In this document: positions 1-7,235 of the stretch, one piece after another | Layout: every line of letters begins with the position of its first letter | Position numbering within the stretch: position 1 is the first letter of the stretch | Assembly (NCBI GenBank): GCA_964497975.1 | Contig: CAZCFO010000001.1 | Location: forward strand, 310,001 to 374,000 | Direction of reading: 5' to 3' | Length of the DNA: 64,000 nucleotides | From: JABFSS01 sp964497975 | Lineage (GTDB): Bacteria > Patescibacteriota > Gracilibacteria > Peribacterales > Peribacteraceae | Notes under the pieces: generated by a model | Databases searched by the model: none | Told to the model about the DNA's origin: nothing | Seen by the model: the letters and a program-made list of their open reading frames with translations, nothing else | Position numbers and translations under genes: made by a program

Positions 1-248
1 GTGATCTCCTTTGTTTCCTTCCGCGGTTGAACGGGGCCAGAAGAGAAAGACACATCTGCGGTCTCGAATGCGAATCGGATTCTTGAGGCCTCTGAGGAGG
101 CATCAGAGCCCAAGACCTTTGCTATCTGCTCTCCCTGGTTCAGGAGAAGGAGGGTTCTCCGAATGGCCTCCTGCTGCTCGGGAGTGGCAGTCGCCTCGAA
201 ACGAATCGTTTCCCCCTTCAGGTTCTTGCCATGGATTTCCACAGTCAT
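1..248 (-). CDS. Hypothetical protein, 3' end outside window
   Basis: An ATG at 246-248 opens a frame that stays open to the window edge (82 complete codons). The peptide begins MTVEIHGKNLKGETIRFEA and continues with a helical, acidic and Ser-rich stretch. It has no signal peptide or membrane segment. It lies 56 bases downstream of the DipZ-like gene on the same strand and may be co-transcribed with it. I do not recognise the family. Codon use matches the neighbours, so I think the frame is real, but the product cannot be named. Confidence 0.55.
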   Translation of the reverse strand, partial: MTVEIHGKNLKGETIRFEATATPEQQEAIRRTLLLLNQGEQIAKVLGSDASSEASRIRFAFETADVSFSSGPVQPRKETKEI

Positions 249-304
249 AGGAGTGCAAAAAGAAAGGAGGACATGCTAAAGGGGCCATGAGAAGCCGGCA
301 AGGC

Positions 305-2197
305 TTAGGCGCCGAACGTATAGGCATACCCCGCGACGCCCTTCCCGTGGATCTTCAGCAGAACGTCATGCTCGCCGTACTCTCCCGTAAAGAGCGTGAA
401 GAGGTCGTTTTCGCTGATGGTGATCGTGGAGGTCTTCTTGCCGTCCACGTACACGTCCGCCGTCGCAGGGGACGCCCCTTTCTCCAGACCAAGGACCAGG
501 TTCACCTCGCTGCCCAGCGCGTGGAAGCGAATCTCCCCCTCGATGCTTTCCAGTACCTGGCGCTCCTCGTCGGCGAGACGCCACTGGCCGGCCAGCGCAT
601 ACTGATGGAGAGGAACAGCGGAAGGCATGACATACGAATGCACTACGTCATCGGGTTCTCCGGACGCATTGGCGAACGCGGGCCAGCTGCGGCTGCCCAG
701 GTACACCTCCGGCGACCGGGGACGGCGGCTTCCCTCGGAGGCATCGGTGCCGATCACGGGGCCGGATGATGTCTTGCCGATTTCCGCAAGCAGGCTCTGG
801 ATCGCCAGATCCGTCTCGTCGTAGTCCCCCTCTCCGAAATGCGTGTAGCGGATGTATCCCTCGGCATCGATCAGATACTTGGCGGGCCAGTAGCGGTTGG
901 CGAACGCGCTCCAGGTTTTGAAGTCGTTGTCCTGCGCGACGGGATACGTGAGCCCGCGCTTTTTGATGGCGGCTTTGACGTTGCCTTCGTCTTTTTCGAA
1001 TACGAACTCCGGGGAGTGAACGCCGATGAGGACGAACGGCATATCCTTGAACTTGTCCCAGTAGCCCTGGATGTACGGCAGCGTCCGGATGCAGTTGATG
1101 CAGCTGTATGTCCAGAAATCGACCAGGACGACTTTGCCTTTGAGTGAGGCGAGCGTGAACGGCTGGCTGTTATGCCAGGGTCCGAGGCCGGAAAATTCAG
1201 GAGCACGAACGATTTTTGGAAGTTTTGGTAGATTCATAGAGGAGGAAACCGAAGAAGCCGAGGGAACCGATGTAACCGAGGATATCTGCTTCCCCGATGA
1301 CGCAGAAGAATTAGCGCGCCCCTCCGCTGGCGCGGTAGAAGAAATCGATGACAATTCCCGTGCAGGTGCGAAGAGCGCGTTTTCAATGCGCGTTCCAAAA
1401 TCTCCAAAGGGCACATGCTCAGCCAGCCATATCTGCGCTTCCATCAGATAGCCGTACTGCAATCCAACGGACGTGAGGATGAGGACGGCGCCGGCGAACT
1501 GTTTGATGCGTCCGGTGTACTTATTGAGCGAGCGGACGGACGCGACCGCGAATTGCCCCCCGTAGCCGACGATGAGCAGCGGAACAGCCGTCCCGAGCGC
1601 GTACGAGAGCAGGGCCAAAAAGGCCGTCAGGCCGGGTTCGTCTCGCACGAGGGCCAGCGCGAAGCCGAGCGCCGGGCCCGCGCAGGGCACCCACACCAGG
1701 CCGAGCGTGAATCCGACGATGAACGCCGTGAGAATGGAGTCCGATCCCAACCCGGAACGCGCCGCGGTCTGGACGTCGCTCCCCAGCTGCTGGATGCGCG
1801 CGGCAATCCGCGCTCCGGCTTCGATGGCGAGCCAACCAGCGACTTCCGCAACCGTCATCACGACCCAGCCGTACTTCCAGTAGAAGAAGCCGCCCAGCGC
1901 GGCGACGAGAAGCTGGACGGGCTTGTTGGACGTGAGGAAGCAGATCCCGAAGAGGAGAAGAACGTAGTACGTGGAGATCTGGATGATGTCCGCGACCGCG
2001 ACAAAGCGGCTCAGGACCACCTGCAGGAGAAACGTGAAGAGCGCGAAGCTGGCCACCATGCCCAGGATCGTCGCGAGCGGGCGGAGCCGGCTCTTGCCCG
2101 CGACGCTCACGCCCAGGACGACCGGGATGAGGGGCAGAATGCACGGCAGGAAGATCGTGACCGTGCCGGCAAGGAAGAGCGCGATATAGAGGGTCAT
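305..2197 (-). CDS. DipZ-like CcdA-thioredoxin fusion
   Basis: Membrane thiol-disulfide transporter that moves reducing power from the cytoplasm to the cell surface. Residues about 1-230 form the CcdA-type multi-helix part with its two expected cysteines, in FLPCILPL near the N terminus and in WVPCAGPALG. A Ser/Ala-rich linker (about 280-325) follows. Next comes a TlpA-type thioredoxin domain with redox motif CINC at residues 366-369 (codons at 1091-1102). The C-terminal part resembles the extra domain of mycobacterial DipZ. The ATG at 2197 was chosen over an upstream in-frame ATG because TATACT ends 6 bases before it, the leaderless pattern of this window. A likely partner is the DsbA-like lipoprotein at 19056. 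Confidence 0.88.
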   Translation of the reverse strand: MTLYIALFLAGTVTIFLPCILPLIPVVLGVSVAGKSRLRPLATILGMVASFALFTFLLQVVLSRFVAVADIIQISTYYVLLLFGICFLTSNKPVQLLVAALGGFFYWKYGWVVMTVAEVAGWLAIEAGARIAARIQQLGSDVQTAARSGLGSDSILTAFIVGFTLGLVWVPCAGPALGFALALVRDEPGLTAFLALLSYALGTAVPLLIVGYGGQFAVASVRSLNKYTGRIKQFAGAVLILTSVGLQYGYLMEAQIWLAEHVPFGDFGTRIENALFAPARELSSISSTAPAEGRANSSASSGKQISSVTSVPSASSVSSSMNLPKLPKIVRAPEFSGLGPWHNSQPFTLASLKGKVVLVDFWTYSCINCIRTLPYIQGYWDKFKDMPFVLIGVHSPEFVFEKDEGNVKAAIKKRGLTYPVAQDNDFKTWSAFANRYWPAKYLIDAEGYIRYTHFGEGDYDETDLAIQSLLAEIGKTSSGPVIGTDASEGSRRPRSPEVYLGSRSWPAFANASGEPDDVVHSYVMPSAVPLHQYALAGQWRLADEERQVLESIEGEIRFHALGSEVNLVLGLEKGASPATADVYVDGKKTSTITISENDLFTLFTGEYGEHDVLLKIHGKGVAGYAYTFGA

Positions 2198-2216
2198 GCA
2201 CGCAGTATACCGCACC

Positions 2217-2885
2217 TCACCGCGGCTTCGCGTCCTTCTTCGCCCGGTCGGGCCGCCCCATCACCAGCGAAGAGGGGCATTCCTTCTGGAAGACGCACTT
2301 TTCACACTGTCGGTTCCGGGCGGTGCACACCGCCCGGCCGTGGGTGATGATGAGCGTCGTCAGTTCCCCCCAGCGTTCCTTCGGCAGCGCCTGCATGAGA
2401 TCAAGCTCGATGCGCTTGGGATCGCTGTGCTTCGTGAGGCCGAGGCGCTGCGCGACGCGGATCACATGCGTGTCGACGGCGATGCCCTCGTTCTTGCCGA
2501 AGCAGGCCCACAGGATGATGGACGCCGTCTTGCGGCCCACGCCCTGCAGTTCGACGAGCTCTTCCATCGTCTGGGGGACCTCGCCGTGATGATGATCGAT
2601 CAGCGCCTGCGCCATTTCCTGGATGAACCGCGCCTTGTTGCGGTACGTGCCGCAGGAATGGATGTCGTCTTCGAGTTCCTTCCGCGGGACCCGGACGTAG
2701 TCCTCGGGGCGGTGGTATTTTTTGTAGAGCGTCCGCGTGACGATGTTGACGCGGGCATCGGTGCACTGGGCGCTGAGGATGGTGGCGACGAGCAGATCCA
2801 GCGGCGTGCGCCATGCGAGGAACGTCCGCGGGGGCTCGTGGATTTTTTCCAATTGCCGAAGAACGGTGGATGCAGTCAGCGGCAC
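2217..2885 (-). CDS. nth: Endonuclease III
   Basis: DNA glycosylase/AP lyase of base-excision repair that removes oxidised pyrimidines. The 222 residues include the helix-hairpin-helix LQGVGRKTA with the catalytic lysine, the catalytic aspartate in AVDTHV, and a C-terminal Fe-S loop with cysteines spaced C-x6-C-x2-C-x5-C. Length is normal. The start is GTG. The gene follows the 98-residue ORF by 12 bases on the same strand, so the two probably form an operon whose promoter lies before that ORF. Confidence 0.95.
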   Translation of the reverse strand: MPLTASTVLRQLEKIHEPPRTFLAWRTPLDLLVATILSAQCTDARVNIVTRTLYKKYHRPEDYVRVPRKELEDDIHSCGTYRNKARFIQEMAQALIDHHHGEVPQTMEELVELQGVGRKTASIILWACFGKNEGIAVDTHVIRVAQRLGLTKHSDPKRIELDLMQALPKERWGELTTLIITHGRAVCTARNRQCEKCVFQKECPSSLVMGRPDRAKKDAKPR

Positions 2886-2897
2886 GGAAAGAGGTGA

Positions 2898-3194
2898 TCA
2901 GGCCCCGGCCTTCTGGAGCGGCAAATGCTCGTCGGCGGAAGGCGCGCCGTTGGCCTGGCCCCCGGAATGCGGGGCCAGCGACCCAATCAGATTCGTTGTT
3001 TCCGCTTCACCGGCGATCACCATGCGAACACGCTTGAGAATGTCGGTGCTCGCGGCAGAGACGAAATACTCGCCCGTACGGGCATCCAGAGCCAGGTTTC
3101 CCCCTTCCCGCTCAACAGCGCTGCTCAGGCGGCTGAAGACCTGCACGGGCTCCACCCGCTTGCCGCCGACGCGTTGCAAATGAAGAATTTCCAT
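2898..3194 (-). CDS. Hypothetical 98-residue protein
   Basis: Small soluble protein beginning MEILHLQRVGGKRVEP, with a middle section that looks like an alpha/beta fold (NLALDARTGEYFVSAAS) and a Gly/Pro-rich tail. I do not recognise the family. It appears to be the first gene of an operon with nth. GATAAT ends 6 bases before its ATG with no Shine-Dalgarno, so the transcript should be leaderless. The tight spacing to nth suggests a repair or nucleic-acid role, which is inference only. Confidence 0.65.
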   Translation of the reverse strand: MEILHLQRVGGKRVEPVQVFSRLSSAVEREGGNLALDARTGEYFVSAASTDILKRVRMVIAGEAETTNLIGSLAPHSGGQANGAPSADEHLPLQKAGA

Positions 3195-3270
3195 GCCCTG
3201 ATTATCCTTTGTCCAAATTTTCCGCGCAAGACTGGCGGGCGATTTTCCCGTCGACTATAGTTTGCGCCTG

Positions 3271-3843
3271 ATGCTTCCGCCCCTGACTATTTTCGACATC
3301 GAGACGACCGGTCTCGACCCGCTTCGGGGGCACAGAATCGTCGAAATAGCGGGCGTGCGCATGGAAAACGGGATCATCCACGAGTCGACTGCCTTCGCGA
3401 CGTTCGTGAACCCCGAGCGCGATATCCCCTGGGAAGCCCGGCAGGTGAACAAGATTTCGGACGAGGAGGTGAAGAACGCGCCGACCATCGATCAGGTCCT
3501 CCCGGAATTTCTCACCTTCGCCGCGGGCACGACCCTCGTCGCCCACAACGCGTCGTTCGACATGGGGTTCCTGGAATCCGAGAAGCAGTTCTGCTGGGGG
3601 TACGTCGATCTGCCCGAATGCCTCTGCACGATGGCGCTCAGCCGGAGCCTGTACCCCTCGGAGTTCCGCCATTCGCTCGACGTGCTCTGCAAGCGCCTGA
3701 ACCTGACGATGCCCACCGCCCGCCACCGCGCCCTCGCGGATGCCGTGCTCGCCGCGCAGGCCCTGCAGAAGATGACGGAGAAGGTGACGTCGTTCGAGGA
3801 TCTGAAGAAGAGAGCAGGGCTAAAACAGCTGGTGAAGCGATAA
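3271..3843 (+). CDS. DnaQ-like 3'-5' exonuclease
   Basis: DEDDh-type exonuclease related to the epsilon proofreading subunit of DNA polymerase III. It has Exo I FDIETTGLD, Exo II AHNASFDMGF and Exo III RHRALADA with the catalytic His-Asp. The protein has 190 residues, exonuclease domain only, without the polymerase-binding tail of classical DnaQ. The ATG at 3271 was preferred over a TTG at 3262 because TATAGT at about 3255-3260 lies 9 bases upstream of it. It is divergent from the 98-residue ORF and nth. It could be a proofreading subunit or a stand-alone repair/RNA exonuclease. Confidence 0.85.
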   Translation: MLPPLTIFDIETTGLDPLRGHRIVEIAGVRMENGIIHESTAFATFVNPERDIPWEARQVNKISDEEVKNAPTIDQVLPEFLTFAAGTTLVAHNASFDMGFLESEKQFCWGYVDLPECLCTMALSRSLYPSEFRHSLDVLCKRLNLTMPTARHRALADAVLAAQALQKMTEKVTSFEDLKKRAGLKQLVKR

Positions 3844-3858
3844 AAGGCTGCATGTATG

Positions 3859-3928
3859 AGCTTGTAGCTTGTTAGCTTGTTAGCTTTAATTTGCTAAGAA
3901 GCTACAAGCTAAAAAGCTAACAAGCTTT
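3859..3928. repeat. Word-array palindrome, 8-base words
   Basis: Left arm: four consecutive words of the type AGCTTGTT (AGCTTGT, AGCTTGTT twice, AGCTTTAA). A short AT loop follows. Right arm: AGCTACA, AGCTAAAA, AGCTAACA, AGCTTTT, the same vocabulary on the other strand. It lies between the exonuclease gene and def. It could fold into a long hairpin and end transcription, but the near-identical words go beyond what a terminator needs. Confidence 0.8.
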
Positions 3929-3961
3929 TCTCGGGCTAGAATAACAACCGATTCGTCACCC

Positions 3962-4405
3962 ATGGCTATCCTCCCCATCGTCATCGGCCCCGATAATCCC
4001 GCGCTTCGCGTGAAGACCAAGCGCGTGCCGAAGATCACGAAGGACATCCGGCAGCTTGCGAAGGACATGATCGACACGATGTACGAAGCGAACGGCGTGG
4101 GTCTCGCGTCACCGCAGGTGGGCCGGACCGAGCGCATCTGCATCGCCGTGATCGGAGGCAAAGTGATTCCGCTGGTGAATCCGGTCATCAAAAAGAAATC
4201 GAAGGAGATGGCCATGGATCAGGAGGGCTGCCTGAGCCTGCCGAACGTGTGGCTCGACATCCCCCGCTCCGTCGAGATCACGCTTGAGTACACCGACATC
4301 AAGGGAAAGCGGCAGGAGCGGCAATTGAAGGACTTCGACGCGCGCGTCGTGCAGCACGAAGTGGATCACCTGGAGGGCGTGCTGATCACGGATTACACGG
4401 AATAA
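3962..4405 (+). CDS. def: Peptide deformylase
   Basis: Metalloenzyme removing the N-formyl group from nascent proteins. All three signature motifs are present: GVGLASPQ near residues 44-51 (usual GVGLAAPQ), EGCLS with the metal-binding cysteine, and HEVDHLEG with the two metal histidines and catalytic glutamate. The 147 residues are slightly short for the family but complete. TAGAAT at 3937-3942 is the likely -10, 19 bases before the ATG, so a short leader is possible here. A word-array element lies directly upstream. Confidence 0.95.
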   Translation: MAILPIVIGPDNPALRVKTKRVPKITKDIRQLAKDMIDTMYEANGVGLASPQVGRTERICIAVIGGKVIPLVNPVIKKKSKEMAMDQEGCLSLPNVWLDIPRSVEITLEYTDIKGKRQERQLKDFDARVVQHEVDHLEGVLITDYTE

Positions 4406-4409
4406 GGAA

Positions 4410-4982
4410 TCAAACGGCAAGACAAGCTTCCACTCTTTTCTCCACCATTCGCCGCGCCCGATGCAGCCTGCTCTTCACGGCGCAAATGTTGATGCCCAGG
4501 AGATCGGCAATCTCCTTGTTGGAACGCCCATCGAATTCGGAAAGAGCAAAAATCCTGCCATACGCTTCGGGCAATTCCCCGACAACCTGATGGAATATTT
4601 GGCAGCGCTCCATGCAAATGAGCACTATCTCCGCCGGAAGGGCGCTGCTGTCCGATAACTCCTCATGCGCAGCAATATCGATATGCAACCGTTTGTCGCG
4701 CACCTGCCGAAAATGCAGCGACTCATTCCTGGCAACGGCATGCAGCCATGTGCTCCATTGGGCCTCGCCGCGAAATGTTCCGCCCTTGGTGAAAAGCTGG
4801 AGAGCGACTTGCTGGCAGACTTCCTCGGCATCATGAATGTTGCCAAGGATCTTCAGCGCCAACGCGAACACTTTTGATTTGTTCTCTTCCCACAGGCGGC
4901 AGAATTCTTCATGAGACAGGGAGTCCGCTGCTGAAACGGAATCCGTAATCACCGGGGAACCGGAGGCGGACGGCGTGTTCAT
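4410..4982 (-). CDS. ECF-type RNA polymerase sigma factor
   Basis: Extracytoplasmic-function sigma factor of 190 residues. Region 2 is visible around residues 27-90, including HDAEEVCQQV (the core-binding DAE signature) and WSTWLHAVARNE. Region 4 has the helix-turn-helix around SNKEIADLLGINICAVKSRL. It is preceded by a 20-residue Ser/Ala/Asp-rich extension. No anti-sigma gene is adjacent; def converges on it and gatB diverges from it. TAGAGT ends 6 bases before the ATG. The stimulus is unknown. Confidence 0.88.
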   Translation of the reverse strand: MNTPSASGSPVITDSVSAADSLSHEEFCRLWEENKSKVFALALKILGNIHDAEEVCQQVALQLFTKGGTFRGEAQWSTWLHAVARNESLHFRQVRDKRLHIDIAAHEELSDSSALPAEIVLICMERCQIFHQVVGELPEAYGRIFALSEFDGRSNKEIADLLGINICAVKSRLHRARRMVEKRVEACLAV

Positions 4983-5043
4983 GGGGGCACTCTACGCAGC
5001 GAAAGTTTTTTGAATACCATTTACAGCGGCAACCCCCGTTCTA

Positions 5044-5073
5044 TTGCAATGTGAGGCCAAAAAAAGCTACTCT
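5044..5073 (+). promoter_or_regulatory. gatB promoter
   Basis: TTGCAA at 5044-5049, an 18-base spacer, then TACTCT at 5068-5073. The hexamer ends 7 bases before the gatB ATG at 5081, so the expected start of transcription is at or next to the start codon. This supports choosing 5081 over a non-ATG codon at 5051. Confidence 0.65.
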
Positions 5074-5080
5074 TCTGATC

Positions 5081-6523
5081 ATGGCAAAGGCTGCAGCGAC
5101 ACCGGAACTGGAAGCCATCATCGGCTTGGAAGTGCACGCGCAGATGAACACGAAAACGAAGATGTTCTGCGGCTGCGACAACGACGCGTTCGGCAAGGAA
5201 CCGAACACGACCGTGTGCGAAGTCTGCATGGGCCATCCGGGAACACTGCCGGTCCCCAACCGGGAGGCGATCCTGAAGGCCATCCGCATGTCGCTCTCCC
5301 TCAAATGCACGGTCAACCGCGACAACCACTTCGACCGGAAGCACTACTTCTATCCCGATCTCCCGAGCGGCTTCCAGATTTCGCAGTACGACTTCCCCCT
5401 CGCGTCGAAAGGAACCGTGAAATACGACCTGAACGGAAAGGAGATGTCGTGCGGAATCACGCGCCTGCACATGGAAAATGATGCGGGAAAGCTGACGCAC
5501 CGCGGTTCGGTGACGCTCTGCGACTACAACCGCGCGGGCACGCCGCTCATGGAAATCGTGACGGATCCGGATCTGCGATCGGCGGACGAAGCGGTCGCGT
5601 TTGCGGGAGAACTCCGCCGGATGCTCATCGCCGCCAACTCGTCGGAGGCCGACATGTTTAAGGGCATGATGCGTTTTGACGCGAGTATCAGTCTGCGCGA
5701 GAAGGGAACGAAGAAACTGAATCCACGCAGCGAGATCAAGAACCTGAACTCGTTCAAAGCACTCGAGCGTGCACTGCAATACGAGGAGACGCGCCTGCGA
5801 AAGTCGTGGGAGGAGACCGGAGGCCCGCTGAAGAGCGACATCACCGTCGGATGGCAGGATGACGAGGGAAAGACGAGGCTCCTGCGCAACAAAGAGACCG
5901 CCGACGATTACCGCTACTTCCCCGAGCCCGATATTCCCCCGCTGCTGATTGATGAAAAGCTCCTCGCCGAAGCCGGAACGAGCGCGCTTTCCCCGCGCGA
6001 GAAGCAGAAGGAGTACGTCGATATGGGCCTCACGGACGCCGAAGCCGCGACGCTGATTGATCAGCCGCAGATGCGGGCGCTCTTTGATGCCGTGAACGCG
6101 AAGACGAAGGACGCCAAGCGCGCATCGAGTCTTATTCTGACGCAGTTGATGGGATTCCTGAACGCGACGGGGAAAAGCCCGTCTGATGCCCCCTCGGTTG
6201 ATGCCATTCTGGAGCTGGTGAATGCGATTGAGAGCGGCACGATCTCGGGCAATGCGGGCAAGACGGTGCTGGAGAAGATGGTGACGACGGGAAAGTCACC
6301 CGCGGCGATCATCAAAGACGACGGCATGGGCCAGATTTCCGATGACGGGCAGATCGAGACCTTCGTGAAGGAAGCCATCGCAAAGAACCCCAAGGCGCTT
6401 GAGGACTTTAAGAATGGCAAGCAGGCCGCGCTCGGCGCGATCGTTGGATATGTGATGAAAATGACGAAGGGACAGGCGAATCCTGGCAAAGTGAATGAGA
6501 TCCTGCAGAAGATGCTCACGTAA
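5081..6523 (+). CDS. gatB: Asp/Glu-tRNA amidotransferase subunit B
   Basis: Subunit B of the GatCAB complex, which converts mischarged Glu-tRNA(Gln) and/or Asp-tRNA(Asn) to the amidated forms. The 480 residues include the N-terminal GatB hallmark IIGLEVHAQM, zinc-type cysteines FCGCDND and CEVCMGHPG, HRGSVTLCDYNRAGTPLMEI, and a C-terminal YqeY-like tRNA-binding tail. Length is normal. gatA and gatC are not in the window. The promoter at 5044-5073 suggests a leaderless transcript. Confidence 0.96.
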   Translation: MAKAAATPELEAIIGLEVHAQMNTKTKMFCGCDNDAFGKEPNTTVCEVCMGHPGTLPVPNREAILKAIRMSLSLKCTVNRDNHFDRKHYFYPDLPSGFQISQYDFPLASKGTVKYDLNGKEMSCGITRLHMENDAGKLTHRGSVTLCDYNRAGTPLMEIVTDPDLRSADEAVAFAGELRRMLIAANSSEADMFKGMMRFDASISLREKGTKKLNPRSEIKNLNSFKALERALQYEETRLRKSWEETGGPLKSDITVGWQDDEGKTRLLRNKETADDYRYFPEPDIPPLLIDEKLLAEAGTSALSPREKQKEYVDMGLTDAEAATLIDQPQMRALFDAVNAKTKDAKRASSLILTQLMGFLNATGKSPSDAPSVDAILELVNAIESGTISGNAGKTVLEKMVTTGKSPAAIIKDDGMGQISDDGQIETFVKEAIAKNPKALEDFKNGKQAALGAIVGYVMKMTKGQANPGKVNEILQKMLT

Positions 6524-6535
6524 CGGCGAGCGCTA

Positions 6536-7099
6536 CTACGCGCGTTCCTTGTACTCCCCCGTCTCCGTGTTCACGATGACCTTGTCACCCTCGTTGATGA
6601 AGAGCGGAACGTTGACCGTGAGGCCGGTGTCCATCTTGGCGGGCTTGCTGCCGCCGGTGGCGGTGTCGCCTTTCACCCCCGGGATCGTTTCCTGGACGGT
6701 GAGGACGACGGTGGAGGGCAGCTTGATGCTGATGGGCTTCTCGCCGTACATGAGCGCGTCGCACTCAAGCCCGTCGGTGAGGAAACCGACCTGATCGCCG
6801 AGATCTTCCTTCTGCAAAGCAAACTGATCGTACGTCTGGAGATCCATGAACGTGCACGAATCCTGATCGCCGTAGAGGAACTGCACGTGCTTGTATCCCA
6901 CGTCCGCCTGTTCGATCCGTTCCGCGCCCTGGAAGTTGCGGGCCATGATCATGCCGGTCACGAGGTTCTTCAGCTTGCACTGCATGTTCGCCTTGCTCTG
7001 GCTCTTGCGGCCGAACTGCGAGGCGACCACCAGGAACGGCTGTCCGTCGATGGTGATGGCGGTTCCGGGCTTGAGATCGGTGATCGAGTACATGGCCAT
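6536..7099 (-). CDS. efp: Elongation factor P
   Basis: Ribosome-binding factor that relieves stalling at polyproline. It has the KOW-like domain I (MYSITDLKPGTAITIDGQPF) followed by two OB domains ending in VIVNTETGEY. About 187 residues, normal length. The loop that reaches the peptidyl-transferase centre reads FGRKSQSKANMQ instead of the usual KPGKG; in an ungapped comparison with E. coli the tip residue is Gln flanked by Lys. Two neighbouring ATGs are possible starts (7099 and 7093). TACATT lies 11 bases before the first. Confidence 0.93.
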   Translation of the reverse strand: MAMYSITDLKPGTAITIDGQPFLVVASQFGRKSQSKANMQCKLKNLVTGMIMARNFQGAERIEQADVGYKHVQFLYGDQDSCTFMDLQTYDQFALQKEDLGDQVGFLTDGLECDALMYGEKPISIKLPSTVVLTVQETIPGVKGDTATGGSKPAKMDTGLTVNVPLFINEGDKVIVNTETGEYKERA

Positions 7100-7158
7100 A
7101 AGAAACTGGGAATGTAATGGGTAACTGAGGGTAATGATACATGAAGGATGAATCAAGA

Positions 7159-7222
7159 ATGACGAATAACGAATTACGAATTATTTCTAAAAAACATTCA
7201 TAATTCATAATTCGCAATTCGC
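7159..7222. repeat. Word-array palindrome, 7-base words
   Basis: Left arm ATGACGA, ATAACGA, ATTACGA, ATTATTT; loop; right arm ATTCATA, ATTCATA, ATTCGCA, ATTCGCT. It belongs to the ATTACGA word family also seen at 24886, 42811, 46766 and 55073. It fills most of the gap between the start of efp and the end of the FecR-like gene. Confidence 0.85.
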
Positions 7223-7235
7223 TGCGGTGTATCGT

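Noticed and set aside
265..290. A Shine-Dalgarno (AAAGGAGG) and ATG on the plus strand near 268
   Set aside because: The frame stops after four codons; the match is probably chance.
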